From Rhodanobacter sp. OK091 (lineage in GTDB: Bacteria > Pseudomonadota > Gammaproteobacteria > Xanthomonadales > Rhodanobacteraceae), in assembly GCF_900142825.1 (NCBI RefSeq), contig NZ_FRCH01000004.1, positions 124,001 to 188,000 of the forward strand: a stretch of 64,000 nt of DNA, written 5' to 3'. Numbering within the stretch: the stretch's first letter is position 1; each line of letters starts with the position of its first letter. The notes under the pieces were generated by a model. The model was given only the letters and a program-made list of their open reading frames with translations. It did no database searches and was not told the DNA's origin. Positions 51,501 to 59,115 of this stretch are shown here, piece by piece. The translations under genes were made by a program, and so were the position numbers.

Positions 51501-52202
51501 CACGTCACCTTGCGCGCGCAGCGCACTCCCGACGGCTTGCTGTTCAGCGTGAGCGATACCGGTCCGGGCATTCCCGAAGCCAGCCAGGCGCGCCTGTTCG
51601 AGCGCTTCGAGCAGGCGGACGGTCCGCAGCGTCGTGCCGGCAGCGGACTGGGTCTGGCGATCTGCCGCGAGCTGGTCGACATGATGGGCGGCAGCATCGA
51701 GCTGGAATCGCGTCTCGCGCACGGCAGCACGTTCCGGGTGCGGCTGCCGCTGGCCGAACCGGCGACGGCTGCGCCGCCGCCCTCGACAGACGCCACCACG
51801 GACCGGCGCTACCGGCTGCTGCTGGTGGAGGACGACACCATCGTGGCGGCGGTGATCCGCGGCCTGCTCGAACGCGAAGGCCACCGCGTGGTGCACGTCA
51901 CCAACGGGCTGGCGGCGCTGGCCGAGCTGGCGCAGGCGAGCTTCGAGGCGGTGCTGCTGGATCTGGATCTGCCTGGTGTCGATGGCTTCCAGATCGCGCG
52001 GCTGATCCGGCAGCGCGAACAGGCCGGCACACACCTGCCGATCATCGCGGTGACCGCGCGCTCGGGCAGCGAGGACGAGACACGCGCCCGGGCCGCGGGA
52101 ATGGACGACTTCCTGCGCAAGCCGCTCAGTGGCGAGCAGCTGAGCGCGGCACTGGCGCGAAACGTGAGCAACGACGAATCACCGGTGGACAATTGCGCGT
52201 GA
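48516..52202 (+). CDS. Hybrid sensor histidine kinase with two-component propeller sensor (copy 1)
   Basis: The 1228-residue protein has a signal peptide (LLGMALVVLALAPDTRA), then periplasmic reg_prop beta-propellers from about 45 to 730 (repeats such as GLPSGAIYAVAQDHNGLMWF) and a Y_Y_Y domain (NRYRFRLNGFDSGWV). A membrane helix follows at about 812-832, HisKA with His870 (LSHEIRTPMTG), HATPase (NNALKFTEHG, SDTGPGIP, GSGLGLAIC) and a receiver with Asp1149 (LLDLDLPGVDG). This is the design of Bacteroidetes hybrid two-component systems, but with no DNA-binding domain; no Hpt or regulator gene is adjacent. ATG 48516 has GGGGAAG 5 nt upstream and is preferred to GTG 48456. A 7-bp inverted repeat (CACAGCT/AGCTGTG, 48460-48481) lies before the start. 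Residues 450-474 are a 5 x 5-residue repeat. Confidence 0.92.
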   Translation: MGSGFRWSAWLLGMALVVLALAPDTRAAPVVRGAQMPGPLPTPQFRRYETTDGLPSGAIYAVAQDHNGLMWFGSAGGLVRFDGVGFKVFRHATDDPNSLPANPTYSLLIDRDNRVWTGGISTGLIAYDQKSGRFRQWTHDDKQAASLASDEVWGMAQTADGSLWVATESGLDRMRPDGSGFDHVPLDVGGKRSASFGQTRALFAGADGRLWIGAESGLYLREPDGATHQVPVDPSFRGDLSKTWRIDGGHGEIRVSLTGGLLIIGADGVARPLASRQLSSQRIMSSTRDASGRLWIGTADGVLLGRADMGLADVDQGDGQLQRIAGQPLLSGGLPGNKTWQTALDGEGGLWITFEQSSIAYLPPGWSGFSRFTHIPDDPGSLTGIAASTILMGRDGKLWLGGNDGWIDKLDAATGRVQHVVQGVQGQVVSLAEDSRGRLWIDNPPQLNLFDQSRFDQGRLDQSRLEQGMLNRGKLTSIDLGHARVTRPVLLCAGDDGRIYIASWNEGVFVVDPDSLAIAPVAMEQGGDGILRPDQLTFHAGGLWYASEGGLLHRDDKDGKLLFVQGVPRQEIVAFAFDATGFWLATNGSALEHYRYADGRAVRDDSVDLSHEQLKSDLRDLRVDSRGRLWVFANPGLWQFDQHTRRFQSFGPAHGLSNANFDGAATAMAPSGMMFATSSGGVVAFQPERLLQTEKAGSLPALSLAYLSVQRAGEVRAIALDSKVVQLGWRDRDLRVGVRLASFINPAANRYRFRLNGFDSGWVDAGNRGERDFAGLAAGDYALEVQAAGADDRWVGLATPISIHVQAPPWVRWWAWIIYALLFAAVVGLILRHWRRRLAQRHHMQMVEQQRQMAEAASAAKTQFLATLSHEIRTPMTGVMGMAELLLSTPLSPLQHDYTQAMQRSGGMLLKLLNDALDLARIEAGKLELEPAVFDPRQLLDDVTQLEQGLAHAKGIRFVLDVADDLPRHLLGDALRIKQVLLNLANNALKFTEHGHVTLRAQRTPDGLLFSVSDTGPGIPEASQARLFERFEQADGPQRRAGSGLGLAICRELVDMMGGSIELESRLAHGSTFRVRLPLAEPATAAPPPSTDATTDRRYRLLLVEDDTIVAAVIRGLLEREGHRVVHVTNGLAALAELAQASFEAVLLDLDLPGVDGFQIARLIRQREQAGTHLPIIAVTARSGSEDETRARAAGMDDFLRKPLSGEQLSAALARNVSNDESPVDNCA
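49863..49937 (+). repeat. Five 15-bp tandem repeats inside kinase copy 1
   Basis: Five in-frame units encode FDQSR, FDQGR, LDQSR, LEQGM and LNRGK. The first three are nearly identical DNA (TTTGATCAGAGCCGG type) and the last two have diverged. The paralogous kinase has no such block at the matching site, so it is a lineage-specific expansion in a propeller loop. Confidence 0.85.
51051..52160 (+). repeat. Near-identical 1110-bp kinase/receiver module, copy 1
   Basis: This segment aligns without gaps to 54763-55872. I count about 18 base differences by eye, all silent: the 370 encoded residues are the same. Identity begins at the MVEQQRQMAEAA coiled segment after the membrane helix and stops 9 codons before... 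the end of the receiver domain region, where the C-terminal tails differ. Confidence 0.9.
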
Positions 52203-52269
52203 AGGCATGGTGGCTGCGCCGCGCTCGCGCCAAGACAGGGGTTTTGGCATCATCAACCCCGTCGGGACA

Positions 52270-52311
52270 GCCACCGGCACCGTCTACGCGATTGCGCAGG
52301 ATCACGACGGG
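52270..52311 (+). pseudogene. Decayed propeller blade between the two kinase genes
   Basis: In the frame of kinase copy 2 but before its signal peptide, the DNA encodes TATGTVYAIAQDHDG. This matches the first blade of both kinases (GLPSGAIYAVAQDHNG and GLPSSTVYAVAQDRDG); the nucleotide match to copy 2 is close (GTCTAyGCG.T.GCGCAGGAT). No signal peptide precedes it and it leads nowhere, so it looks like a relic of a third copy or of an unequal crossover. Confidence 0.4.
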
Positions 52312-52344
52312 TCGGAGACGGAGAGCTCGGGGGGAGCGCAGCGG

Positions 52345-55300
52345 ATGTTTTCAGCAGTATGGCTGAGTGTGGCCCTGGGCCTGACCGCTCCGGCATCGGC
52401 TGCATCCGTGTCGCCGCCGGCTGTCACCACCTCGTCCGCCAGCCTGTTGCCGACGCCGCAATTCCGACGTTACGGCACGGCCGACGGCCTGCCCAGCAGT
52501 ACCGTCTATGCGGTCGCGCAGGATCGCGATGGGGCAATGTGGTTCGGCACCAAGGGCGGCATCGCCCGCTACGACGGCGTCGACTTCAAGGTGCTTCGCC
52601 ACTCCGCCGATGATCCTGGCTCGCTGTACGAAAACGGCATCGCCTCATTGCTGTTCGATCGCGATGGCCGGCTCTGGGCGACCGGGCTGGAAGCCGGGCT
52701 GAATCGTTACGACCCGGCTACGGGCAACTTCACGCATTGGGCGCACGATGCGAAGGATCCGTCCAGCCTGAGCAGCGACAAAGTCTGGACGATCGCACAG
52801 AGCGCCGACGGCAGCGTGTGGGTCGGCACGGTCAAGGGGCTGGATCGCATGCGGCCGGACGGTGGCAGCTTCGACCATGTGGCCAATGAATTGCTGGGCA
52901 GCGATCCGGCCGCGTTCGGCCTGGTCGCCGCGTTGTATGTCGATGCCCGACAGCAGCTGTGGATCGGCAGCGGTCGTGGCGTGTTCCGCCGCGACCGCGA
53001 CGGCCACATGCATCGCGTGTCGCAGCTGGGCACGTCCGTGCCGATCGACTCCTGGTACATCAACGGCAATGGCGACGAGGTGCGCATCGCCACCACCAGC
53101 GGCTTGTTGCTGGTGGGCAAGGACGACGTGGCGCGTCCGCTCGCCGCGGCCGGGCTTCCACAGGGCAACATATTCAGCAGTGTCCGCGACGCCGCCGGCC
53201 GGCTGTGGGTCGGCACGCAGCATGGCCTGTATCTGCAGAATCAGCCGGACGCCCCGCTGCTGGCGGTGACCAACCAGCCGGTGCTGAACGGCAACCTGCC
53301 CGGCACCTGGATATGGTCGATGCTGACCGATCACGAGGGCGGTCTGTGGGTGACTCTGCTGGATGGCGGCGTGGCCTATCTGGCACCGACCTGGGACGAC
53401 ACCAGCCGTTTCACGCATATTCCCGATGACCCGGCCAGCCTGCGCGACTCGATCGTCACGGCGATGGCGCGTGGCCGCGACGGGCGGGTCTGGGTCGGCG
53501 AGCGCGATGGCCGTATCGACAAGCTCGACCCGCGTACCGGCAAGGTCGAGCACGTGCTGTCCGGTCTGCGCGGCGACGTATTGGGAATGACCCAGGACGA
53601 GCACGAGCGACTGTGGATCGCCGTGCGAGGCGCACTCTATCGTTACACCAACGGCAAGCCGCCGGAGCAGGCCGATCCGAATAACCAGCAGTTGAAACAT
53701 CCGCTGGAAGTGGAACTGGGGCCTGACGGCCAGATGTATGCACGCAGCTTCGGCGAGGGCGTATTCCGGGTCGATCAGGACACGCTCGCGGTCACCCGGG
53801 TACCGATGGAACAGCCCAATCAGCGAGTGCTGTGGGGTAACCAGCTGACCCTGCACGGCGGCGTCTTCTGGTATGCCAACGATGGCGGCATGTTGCGCAT
53901 GAACGCGCAGCATGATCGCTTCGAGGCGGTCCCCGGCGTGCTCAACGACCGTACCGTGAATGCTTTCGATTTCGCGCCCGACGGGCTGTGGATGGTGCGC
54001 TCCGACGGACTGGAGCATTACCGCTATCGCGGCGACGGCCTGGTGCTCGATCGCACGGTCGATGCGGCAGCTGGCTGGCCGTCGATCAACGTGGTCGACG
54101 TGCAGGTGGACGCGCTGCAACGGGTGTGGCTGCTCGGCCGCGACGGGCTGTGGCGGTTCGATCCGGAGCATGGCCGGTTCCAGTCGTTCGGCTTGCAGAA
54201 TGGCCTGGCCAACGGCGAGTTTTCGCGCGGTTATGCCTTGATGCCCGATGGCAACCTGTATGCGCCCACGCTCGGGGGCGTGGTGGGCTTCAATCCGGAC
54301 CGGATACGCGATCACTCCATCATGTCGCCGCTGGCGATCACCCAGATCAGTGTGCGCCGCCACGGCCGATTGCAGACGCTGCCGTTCGGACAAGAGGCGG
54401 TCCGGCTGGACTGGAAGGATCGCGGCTTCAATGTGGCGGCGCGGCTGTTTTCGTATGTCGATCCGGCCGCCAATCGCTACCGTTTCAAGTTGCGCGGTTT
54501 CGATACGGCATGGGTGGCCACCGGCAATCATGGCGAGCGCGAATTCGCCGGACTGAGTGCGGGCAGCTACACGCTGGAAGTGCAGGCAGCCGGCGCCAAT
54601 GGCCGGTGGGTGAGTCTGCCGCAGCCGTTGGAGATCGAGGTGGAGGCGCCGCCGTGGACGCGCTGGTGGGCATGGCTGGGTTATGTATTGCTGCTGCTTG
54701 CGGCGGTATGGCTCGGCCTCGGAATCTGGCGCCGCCGGCTGGCGCGACGCCACCATGTGGAGATGGTCGAACAGCAGCGGCAGATGGCCGAAGCGGCGAG
54801 CGCGGCGAAGACGCAGTTCCTGGCCACGCTGAGCCATGAGATCCGCACGCCGATGACCGGCGTGATGGGCATGGCTGAGCTGTTGCTGAGCACGCCGCTG
54901 AGTCCGCTGCAGCACGACTACACCCAGGCCATGCAGCGCTCCGGCGGCATGCTGCTGAAGTTGCTCAATGACGCGCTGGACCTGGCCCGCATCGAGGCCG
55001 GCAAGCTGGAGCTGGAGCCGGCCGTGTTCGATCCGCGCCAGCTGCTCGACGACGTGACGCAGCTGGAGCAAGGCCTGGCCCATGCCAAGGGCATCCGCTT
55101 CGTGCTGGACGTGGCGGACGACCTGCCCAGACACCTGCTGGGCGATGCGTTGCGGATCAAGCAAGTGTTGTTGAACCTGGCGAACAACGCCTTGAAGTTC
55201 ACCGAGCACGGCCACGTCACCTTGCGCGCGCAGCGCACTCCCGACGGCTTGCTGTTCAGCGTGAGCGATACCGGTCCGGGCATTCCCGAGGCCAGCCAGG

Positions 55301-55914
55301 CGCGCCTGTTCGAGCGCTTCGAGCAGGCGGACGGTCCGCAGCGTCGCGCCGGCAGCGGACTGGGTCTGGCGATCTGCCGCGAGCTGGTCGACATGATGGG
55401 CGGCAGCATCGAGCTGGAATCGCGTCTCGCGCACGGCAGCACGTTCCGGGTGCGGCTGCCGCTGGCCGAACCGGCGACGGCTGCGCCGCCGCCCTCGACA
55501 GACGCCACCACGGACCGGCGCTACCGGCTGCTGCTGGTGGAGGACGACACCATCGTGGCGGCGGTGATCCGCGGCCTGCTCGAACGCGAAGGCCACCGCG
55601 TGGTGCACGTCACCAACGGGCTGGCGGCGCTGGCCGAACTGGCGCAGGCGAGTTTCGAGGCGGTACTGCTGGATCTGGATCTGCCTGGTGTCGATGGCTT
55701 CCAGATCGCGCGGCTGATCCGGCAGCGCGAACAGGCCGGCACACACCTGCCGATCATCGCGGTGACCGCGCGCTCGGGCAGCGAGGACGAGACACGCGCC
55801 CGGGCCGCGGGAATGGACGACTTCCTGCGCAAGCCGCTCAGCGGCGAGCAACTGAGTGCGGCGCTGGCGCGACTGCAGTCGGCCGCCTCGTCGCCGGTGA
55901 CCGATCCGGTCTGA
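52345..55914 (+). CDS. Hybrid sensor histidine kinase with two-component propeller sensor (copy 2)
   Basis: The 1189-residue paralogue of the preceding gene has the same order: signal peptide (MFSAVWLSVALGLTAPASA), reg_prop propellers, Y_Y_Y domain (NRYRFKLRGFDTAWV), membrane helix (about 772-793), HisKA with His831, HATPase and receiver with Asp1110. The sensor half differs widely from copy 1 (roughly half the residues by eye), while the cytoplasmic module is identical, so two stimuli may feed the same partners. ATG 52345 has GGGGGAG 8 nt upstream and begins the signal peptide. An earlier in-frame ATG at 52207 would bury the signal and is rejected. The gene converges with holC. Confidence 0.92.
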   Translation: MFSAVWLSVALGLTAPASAASVSPPAVTTSSASLLPTPQFRRYGTADGLPSSTVYAVAQDRDGAMWFGTKGGIARYDGVDFKVLRHSADDPGSLYENGIASLLFDRDGRLWATGLEAGLNRYDPATGNFTHWAHDAKDPSSLSSDKVWTIAQSADGSVWVGTVKGLDRMRPDGGSFDHVANELLGSDPAAFGLVAALYVDARQQLWIGSGRGVFRRDRDGHMHRVSQLGTSVPIDSWYINGNGDEVRIATTSGLLLVGKDDVARPLAAAGLPQGNIFSSVRDAAGRLWVGTQHGLYLQNQPDAPLLAVTNQPVLNGNLPGTWIWSMLTDHEGGLWVTLLDGGVAYLAPTWDDTSRFTHIPDDPASLRDSIVTAMARGRDGRVWVGERDGRIDKLDPRTGKVEHVLSGLRGDVLGMTQDEHERLWIAVRGALYRYTNGKPPEQADPNNQQLKHPLEVELGPDGQMYARSFGEGVFRVDQDTLAVTRVPMEQPNQRVLWGNQLTLHGGVFWYANDGGMLRMNAQHDRFEAVPGVLNDRTVNAFDFAPDGLWMVRSDGLEHYRYRGDGLVLDRTVDAAAGWPSINVVDVQVDALQRVWLLGRDGLWRFDPEHGRFQSFGLQNGLANGEFSRGYALMPDGNLYAPTLGGVVGFNPDRIRDHSIMSPLAITQISVRRHGRLQTLPFGQEAVRLDWKDRGFNVAARLFSYVDPAANRYRFKLRGFDTAWVATGNHGEREFAGLSAGSYTLEVQAAGANGRWVSLPQPLEIEVEAPPWTRWWAWLGYVLLLLAAVWLGLGIWRRRLARRHHVEMVEQQRQMAEAASAAKTQFLATLSHEIRTPMTGVMGMAELLLSTPLSPLQHDYTQAMQRSGGMLLKLLNDALDLARIEAGKLELEPAVFDPRQLLDDVTQLEQGLAHAKGIRFVLDVADDLPRHLLGDALRIKQVLLNLANNALKFTEHGHVTLRAQRTPDGLLFSVSDTGPGIPEASQARLFERFEQADGPQRRAGSGLGLAICRELVDMMGGSIELESRLAHGSTFRVRLPLAEPATAAPPPSTDATTDRRYRLLLVEDDTIVAAVIRGLLEREGHRVVHVTNGLAALAELAQASFEAVLLDLDLPGVDGFQIARLIRQREQAGTHLPIIAVTARSGSEDETRARAAGMDDFLRKPLSGEQLSAALARLQSAASSPVTDPV
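54763..55872 (+). repeat. Near-identical 1110-bp kinase/receiver module, copy 2
   Basis: This is the partner of 51051-52160. The flanks diverge sharply on both sides: the sensor and membrane helix upstream, and the last codons downstream (LQSAASSPVTDPV here, NVSNDESPVDNCA in copy 1). Confidence 0.9.
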
Positions 55915-55915
55915 G

Positions 55916-56338
55916 TTACATGTCGTTCTTGTGTAGCTCGAAACCGAGCCGCTGGTACTCGCGCCAGCGCAGGCGTGAGCCGTCGCGTTCGGCCGGGTCG
56001 GCCGCGACCACTTCCAGCACGCGCTGATAGCGACCTGCAGGGCAGGTCTCGCGCAGGTTGATCAGCAGCGGGCGGTCGGTCGTGTCGATGCCCGGCGGCA
56101 CGATCAGCACGGCGGTCGCCGCATCGTCGTCGTCACCGGCCAGCTGGTGTGGAATCATCACGTCTTCGTCGAACGCCCACAGCAGCTCGTCGATCGCTTC
56201 GGCCTGGGCGTAGTCGCGGGTCAGGATCAGGGTCGGCTGCTGCGCCGCGAACGCCTTCTTCGTCAGCTCGCAGACCAGCAGCAGCGGCTCCTCGCGAAAG
56301 CGTGGCTTGTCGATCAGGTAGAAGTCGGCTCGGGGCAT
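55916..56338 (-). CDS. holC: DNA polymerase III chi subunit
   Basis: The 140-residue HolC begins MPRADFYLIDKPRFREEPLLLVCELTKKAF and has ILTRDYAQAEAIDELLWAFDEDVMIPHQL and PLLINLRETCPAGRYQRVLEVV, all typical of chi. It binds SSB and, through psi, the clamp loader. It follows pepA on the minus strand as in many gammaproteobacteria, but the usual next gene, valS, is replaced by the convergent kinase gene. ATG 56338 is the family start. A long inverted repeat occupies the gap from pepA. Confidence 0.93.
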   Translation of the reverse strand: MPRADFYLIDKPRFREEPLLLVCELTKKAFAAQQPTLILTRDYAQAEAIDELLWAFDEDVMIPHQLAGDDDDAATAVLIVPPGIDTTDRPLLINLRETCPAGRYQRVLEVVAADPAERDGSRLRWREYQRLGFELHKNDM

Positions 56339-56350
56339 AGGGCAAGGAGC

Positions 56351-56417
56351 GAGTGGAGAGGAGTGAGAAACGAGTGTAGCGGCTCGATGCTTACTCGCTT
56401 CTCACTCCTCTCGACTC
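56351..56417. repeat. Long inverted repeat between pepA and holC
   Basis: Two 25-nt arms (56351-56375 and 56393-56417) match with two mismatches around a 17-nt spacer. Each arm is purine- or pyrimidine-biased (GAGAGGAGTGAGAA). It covers most of the 77-bp gap and reaches the pepA stop codon. It could attenuate holC or stabilise pepA mRNA, and it resembles a dispersed repeat. Confidence 0.7.
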
Positions 56418-57900
56418 ACTGCTGATTTATGAGCCACTGCGCCAGCAACGCGACCGGCCGGCCGGTGGCCAGGCCCTTGCGGCCTTCATCCCAGGCGGTG
56501 CCTGCGATGTCCAGATGCGCCCAGCGCTGGCCTTCGGTGAAGCGCGACAGGAAGCAGGCGGCAGTGATCGCGCCGGCGCTCTTGCCGCCGATGTTGGCGA
56601 CGTCGGCGAAACCGGATTCGAGTTGCGCCTGATAGTCGTCCCACAACGGCAGGCGCCAGGCGCGATCGAGCGTCTCTTCGCCGGCGGCGAGCAGTTCGGC
56701 GGCGAGGTCGTCGTGCTTGCTCATCAGGGCGGTGGCATGTTTGCCCAGCGCGATCACGCAGGCGCCGGTGAGCGTGGCGGCGTCGATCAGCGCCCGCGGC
56801 TGGAAAGTCTGCGCGGTCCAGGTTAGCGCGTCGCACAGGATCAGCCGGCCTTCGGCATCGGTGTTGAGCACCTCGATGGTGAGGCCCGAAAGGCTGGTCA
56901 GCACGTCGCTGGGACGGTAGCTGTCGCCGTCGGGCATGTTCTCCACGCTCGGCACCACGCAGACCAGGTTGAGCCTGAGGCCCATCTTCACGGCGGCGAC
57001 GAATGCGCCAAGCACGCCGGCCGCGCCGCCCATGTCGAACTTCATCTCCTCCATGCCGGCGCCGGGCTTCAGGCTGATGCCGCCGGAGTCGAAGGTGACG
57101 CCCTTGCCGACGAATGCGTACGGCTTGTCGCCGTCGTTGCCGCCCTTGTACTCGAGCGCAATCAGCCGCGGCTTGTTGATCGAGCCGCGCGCCACGGCAA
57201 GCAGCGAACCGAAGCCGAGCTTCTCCATCGCGACTTCATCGAGCACGCTGCAGCTAACCTTGTCCTGCGCGTCGGCGAAGGCCTGCGCCTGCGCCGCGAT
57301 ATAGGCCGGGTTGCAGATGTTCGGCGGCAGGTTGGCCAGTTCGCGGGCGAAGCGCACGCCCTCGGCAATGGCTACGGCCTGGTCGAGGCCGGCCTGCGCG
57401 TCGGCTCCAGAGGCGAAGGTGAGCGCGGCCAACTCCGGCTGCTTGCTCTTGTCGCGTGGCTTGAACGTGGCGGTGTAGCGATAAGCGGCGTAGTCGCTGG
57501 CCAGTGCGGCGATCCGCACGCGCCACGCGCTGTCGCGACCCGGCACATCCACTTCGGTCAGATAAGACACCGCATCGGCCACAGGCAGGCGGCCCAGCGC
57601 GCGTGCCGCTTCGATGTTCACCTTCTGGAAACGTGCCGCATCAAACGATTTCTGGGTGCCCAGGCCCACCACCAGCACGCGTTTGGCGGTGACCCCGGCA
57701 GGCGCAAAGAGCAGCGTGCTGCTGCCGGCCTTGCCGCTGATGTCGCCGCTCTCCACCTGGTGCTTGATCAGTCCGCCGGCCGCGCTGTCCAGTTGTGCCG
57801 CGGCACTGGTCAGCATGCCGTGTTCGTACACGCCTACCAGCACGCAGGCGGTATCGACGGTTTCAGGAGCGGCAGTGCCGAGGCTGAACTGGAGTGTCAT
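56416..57900 (-). CDS. pepA: Leucyl aminopeptidase (M17)
   Basis: The 494-residue M17 aminopeptidase has the two-metal site motifs [17 protein letters not shown] (Lys and Asp), [11 protein letters not shown] and the signature [14 protein letters not shown], then [20 protein letters not shown]. It trims N-terminal residues from peptides; in some bacteria PepA also binds DNA at xer and carAB sites. ATG 57900 has AGGA about 9 nt upstream, and the long open frame before it overlaps lptF and is a shadow. It is divergent from lptF, the classic order, with 99 bp between the starts. Confidence 0.96.
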   Translation of the reverse strand: MTLQFSLGTAAPETVDTACVLVGVYEHGMLTSAAAQLDSAAGGLIKHQVESGDISGKAGSSTLLFAPAGVTAKRVLVVGLGTQKSFDAARFQKVNIEAARALGRLPVADAVSYLTEVDVPGRDSAWRVRIAALASDYAAYRYTATFKPRDKSKQPELAALTFASGADAQAGLDQAVAIAEGVRFARELANLPPNICNPAYIAAQAQAFADAQDKVSCSVLDEVAMEKLGFGSLLAVARGSINKPRLIALEYKGGNDGDKPYAFVGKGVTFDSGGISLKPGAGMEEMKFDMGGAAGVLGAFVAAVKMGLRLNLVCVVPSVENMPDGDSYRPSDVLTSLSGLTIEVLNTDAEGRLILCDALTWTAQTFQPRALIDAATLTGACVIALGKHATALMSKHDDLAAELLAAGEETLDRAWRLPLWDDYQAQLESGFADVANIGGKSAGAITAACFLSRFTEGQRWAHLDIAGTAWDEGRKGLATGRPVALLAQWLINQQ

Positions 57901-57999
57901 CGGGGTAATTCCTGTATGGGCCCGGCAGCGGCCGGACAGGCTAGACTTGCGGTTTGCCGGCCCGACCGGGTGCGGTGGGTAAGCGGACAAGTTTATCGC

Positions 58000-59115
58000 A
58001 TGCTGAGCATTCTCGACCGCTATTTCCTGCGCGAGCTGGCGCAGACCGTGGCCGCCACTGTGGTGGTCTTGCTGGTGATCGTGGCTGGCAGCGCGTTTGC
58101 CAAGGTGCTGCAGCAGGTCGCCAACGGCAGTTTTCCGGCCAGTGTGATGTTCCAGGTGCTGGGTCTGCGCACGCTGGACGGATTGACCAACATGATGCCG
58201 CTGGCCAGCTTCATCGGCGTGCTGATGGGGCTGGGCCGGATGTATCGCGAGAGCGAGATGCACGTGCTGGCCTCCTCCGGCATGGGGCCGCGCGGCCTGC
58301 TGCGGCCGGTGCTGATCCTGGGCGTGGTGCTGGTGTCGATCACCGCGCTGGTATCGCTGTGGCTGGGGCCGTGGGCCGTGCGCACCAGCGACGCGATGGT
58401 GGCCGCGGCGAACCGTTCGGTGATCGCCGCCGGTCTGGATGCGGGTCGTTTCACCAACCTGCCGGGCAAGGGCGGCATCATCTTCGTCGACAGCCTGAGC
58501 CGCGATGGCAGCAAGCTGGGTCGCACGTTTGTCGCCACCCAGAGCGAAGACAAGAAAGGGCCGCCGCATCTGAAAGTCGTCAACGCGACCAATGGCGAGC
58601 TATATCAGGAGAGCAATGGCGACGGCCGTTTCATCGCGTTCAAGAACGGCTGGCAATACGAAATTCCGCTGGGCACCGACAATTGGCGGCAGATGCGGTA
58701 CGAGCGCAACGACACCTCGCTCTCCAGCGTGCAGGCCGACGACGATGACGACCCGGCGCATTCCAAGGGCAGCTGGACCCTGGCCCAGTCGAACGATCCG
58801 GATGATCAGGCCGAGTTTGCCTGGCGCGCGAATGCGCCGCCGCTGACCCTGGTGTTGCTGCTGCTGGCATTGCCGCTGTCGCGGCAGAGTCCGCGCGAGC
58901 CGAAGTACGGTCGCCTGCTGCTGGCGGTCGTCAGCTTCTATCTTTATTACCTGCTGCTGGCGCTCGGCCGCGCGCAAATCGGCAAGGGCCACTGGCACAG
59001 CGAAGCGCCGTTGTGGGCGCTGCATGCGCTGGTGCTGGCGATGGCCGGCTGGATGCTGTGGAAGCAGTACTCCCCGCGCAAGGTGCGGCAGCCGAAAGCG
59101 GGCGCGTGGATATGA
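58000..59115 (+). CDS. lptF: LPS export permease LptF
   Basis: The 371-residue inner-membrane permease of the LptB2FG transporter lifts LPS out of the membrane. It begins [20 protein letters not shown] and has three N-terminal helices. A periplasmic beta-jellyroll follows ([24 protein letters not shown]), then three C-terminal helices after [28 protein letters not shown], the LptF coupling segment. An acidic stretch (DDDDD near residue 250) lies between the jellyroll and the last helices. ATG 58000 is the family start. The TGA overlaps the lptG start as ATGA. Confidence 0.93.
   Translation: MLSILDRYFLRELAQTVAATVVVLLVIVAGSAFAKVLQQVANGSFPASVMFQVLGLRTLDGLTNMMPLASFIGVLMGLGRMYRESEMHVLASSGMGPRGLLRPVLILGVVLVSITALVSLWLGPWAVRTSDAMVAAANRSVIAAGLDAGRFTNLPGKGGIIFVDSLSRDGSKLGRTFVATQSEDKKGPPHLKVVNATNGELYQESNGDGRFIAFKNGWQYEIPLGTDNWRQMRYERNDTSLSSVQADDDDDPAHSKGSWTLAQSNDPDDQAEFAWRANAPPLTLVLLLLALPLSRQSPREPKYGRLLLAVVSFYLYYLLLALGRAQIGKGHWHSEAPLWALHALVLAMAGWMLWKQYSPRKVRQPKAGAWI

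Noticed and set aside
52207-52344. ATG 52207 as the start of kinase copy 2
   Set aside because: It would put 46 residues before a clear signal peptide, while ATG 52345 has a much better ribosome site.
52645-55851. A 1068-aa open frame antisense to kinase copy 2, and similar long antisense frames opposite mgtA (44849-46672) and the M3 peptidase gene (12890-15229)
   Set aside because: High third-position GC in the real genes removes stops from the opposite strand. These frames have no start signals, domains or natural composition (rich in His, Arg, Gln).
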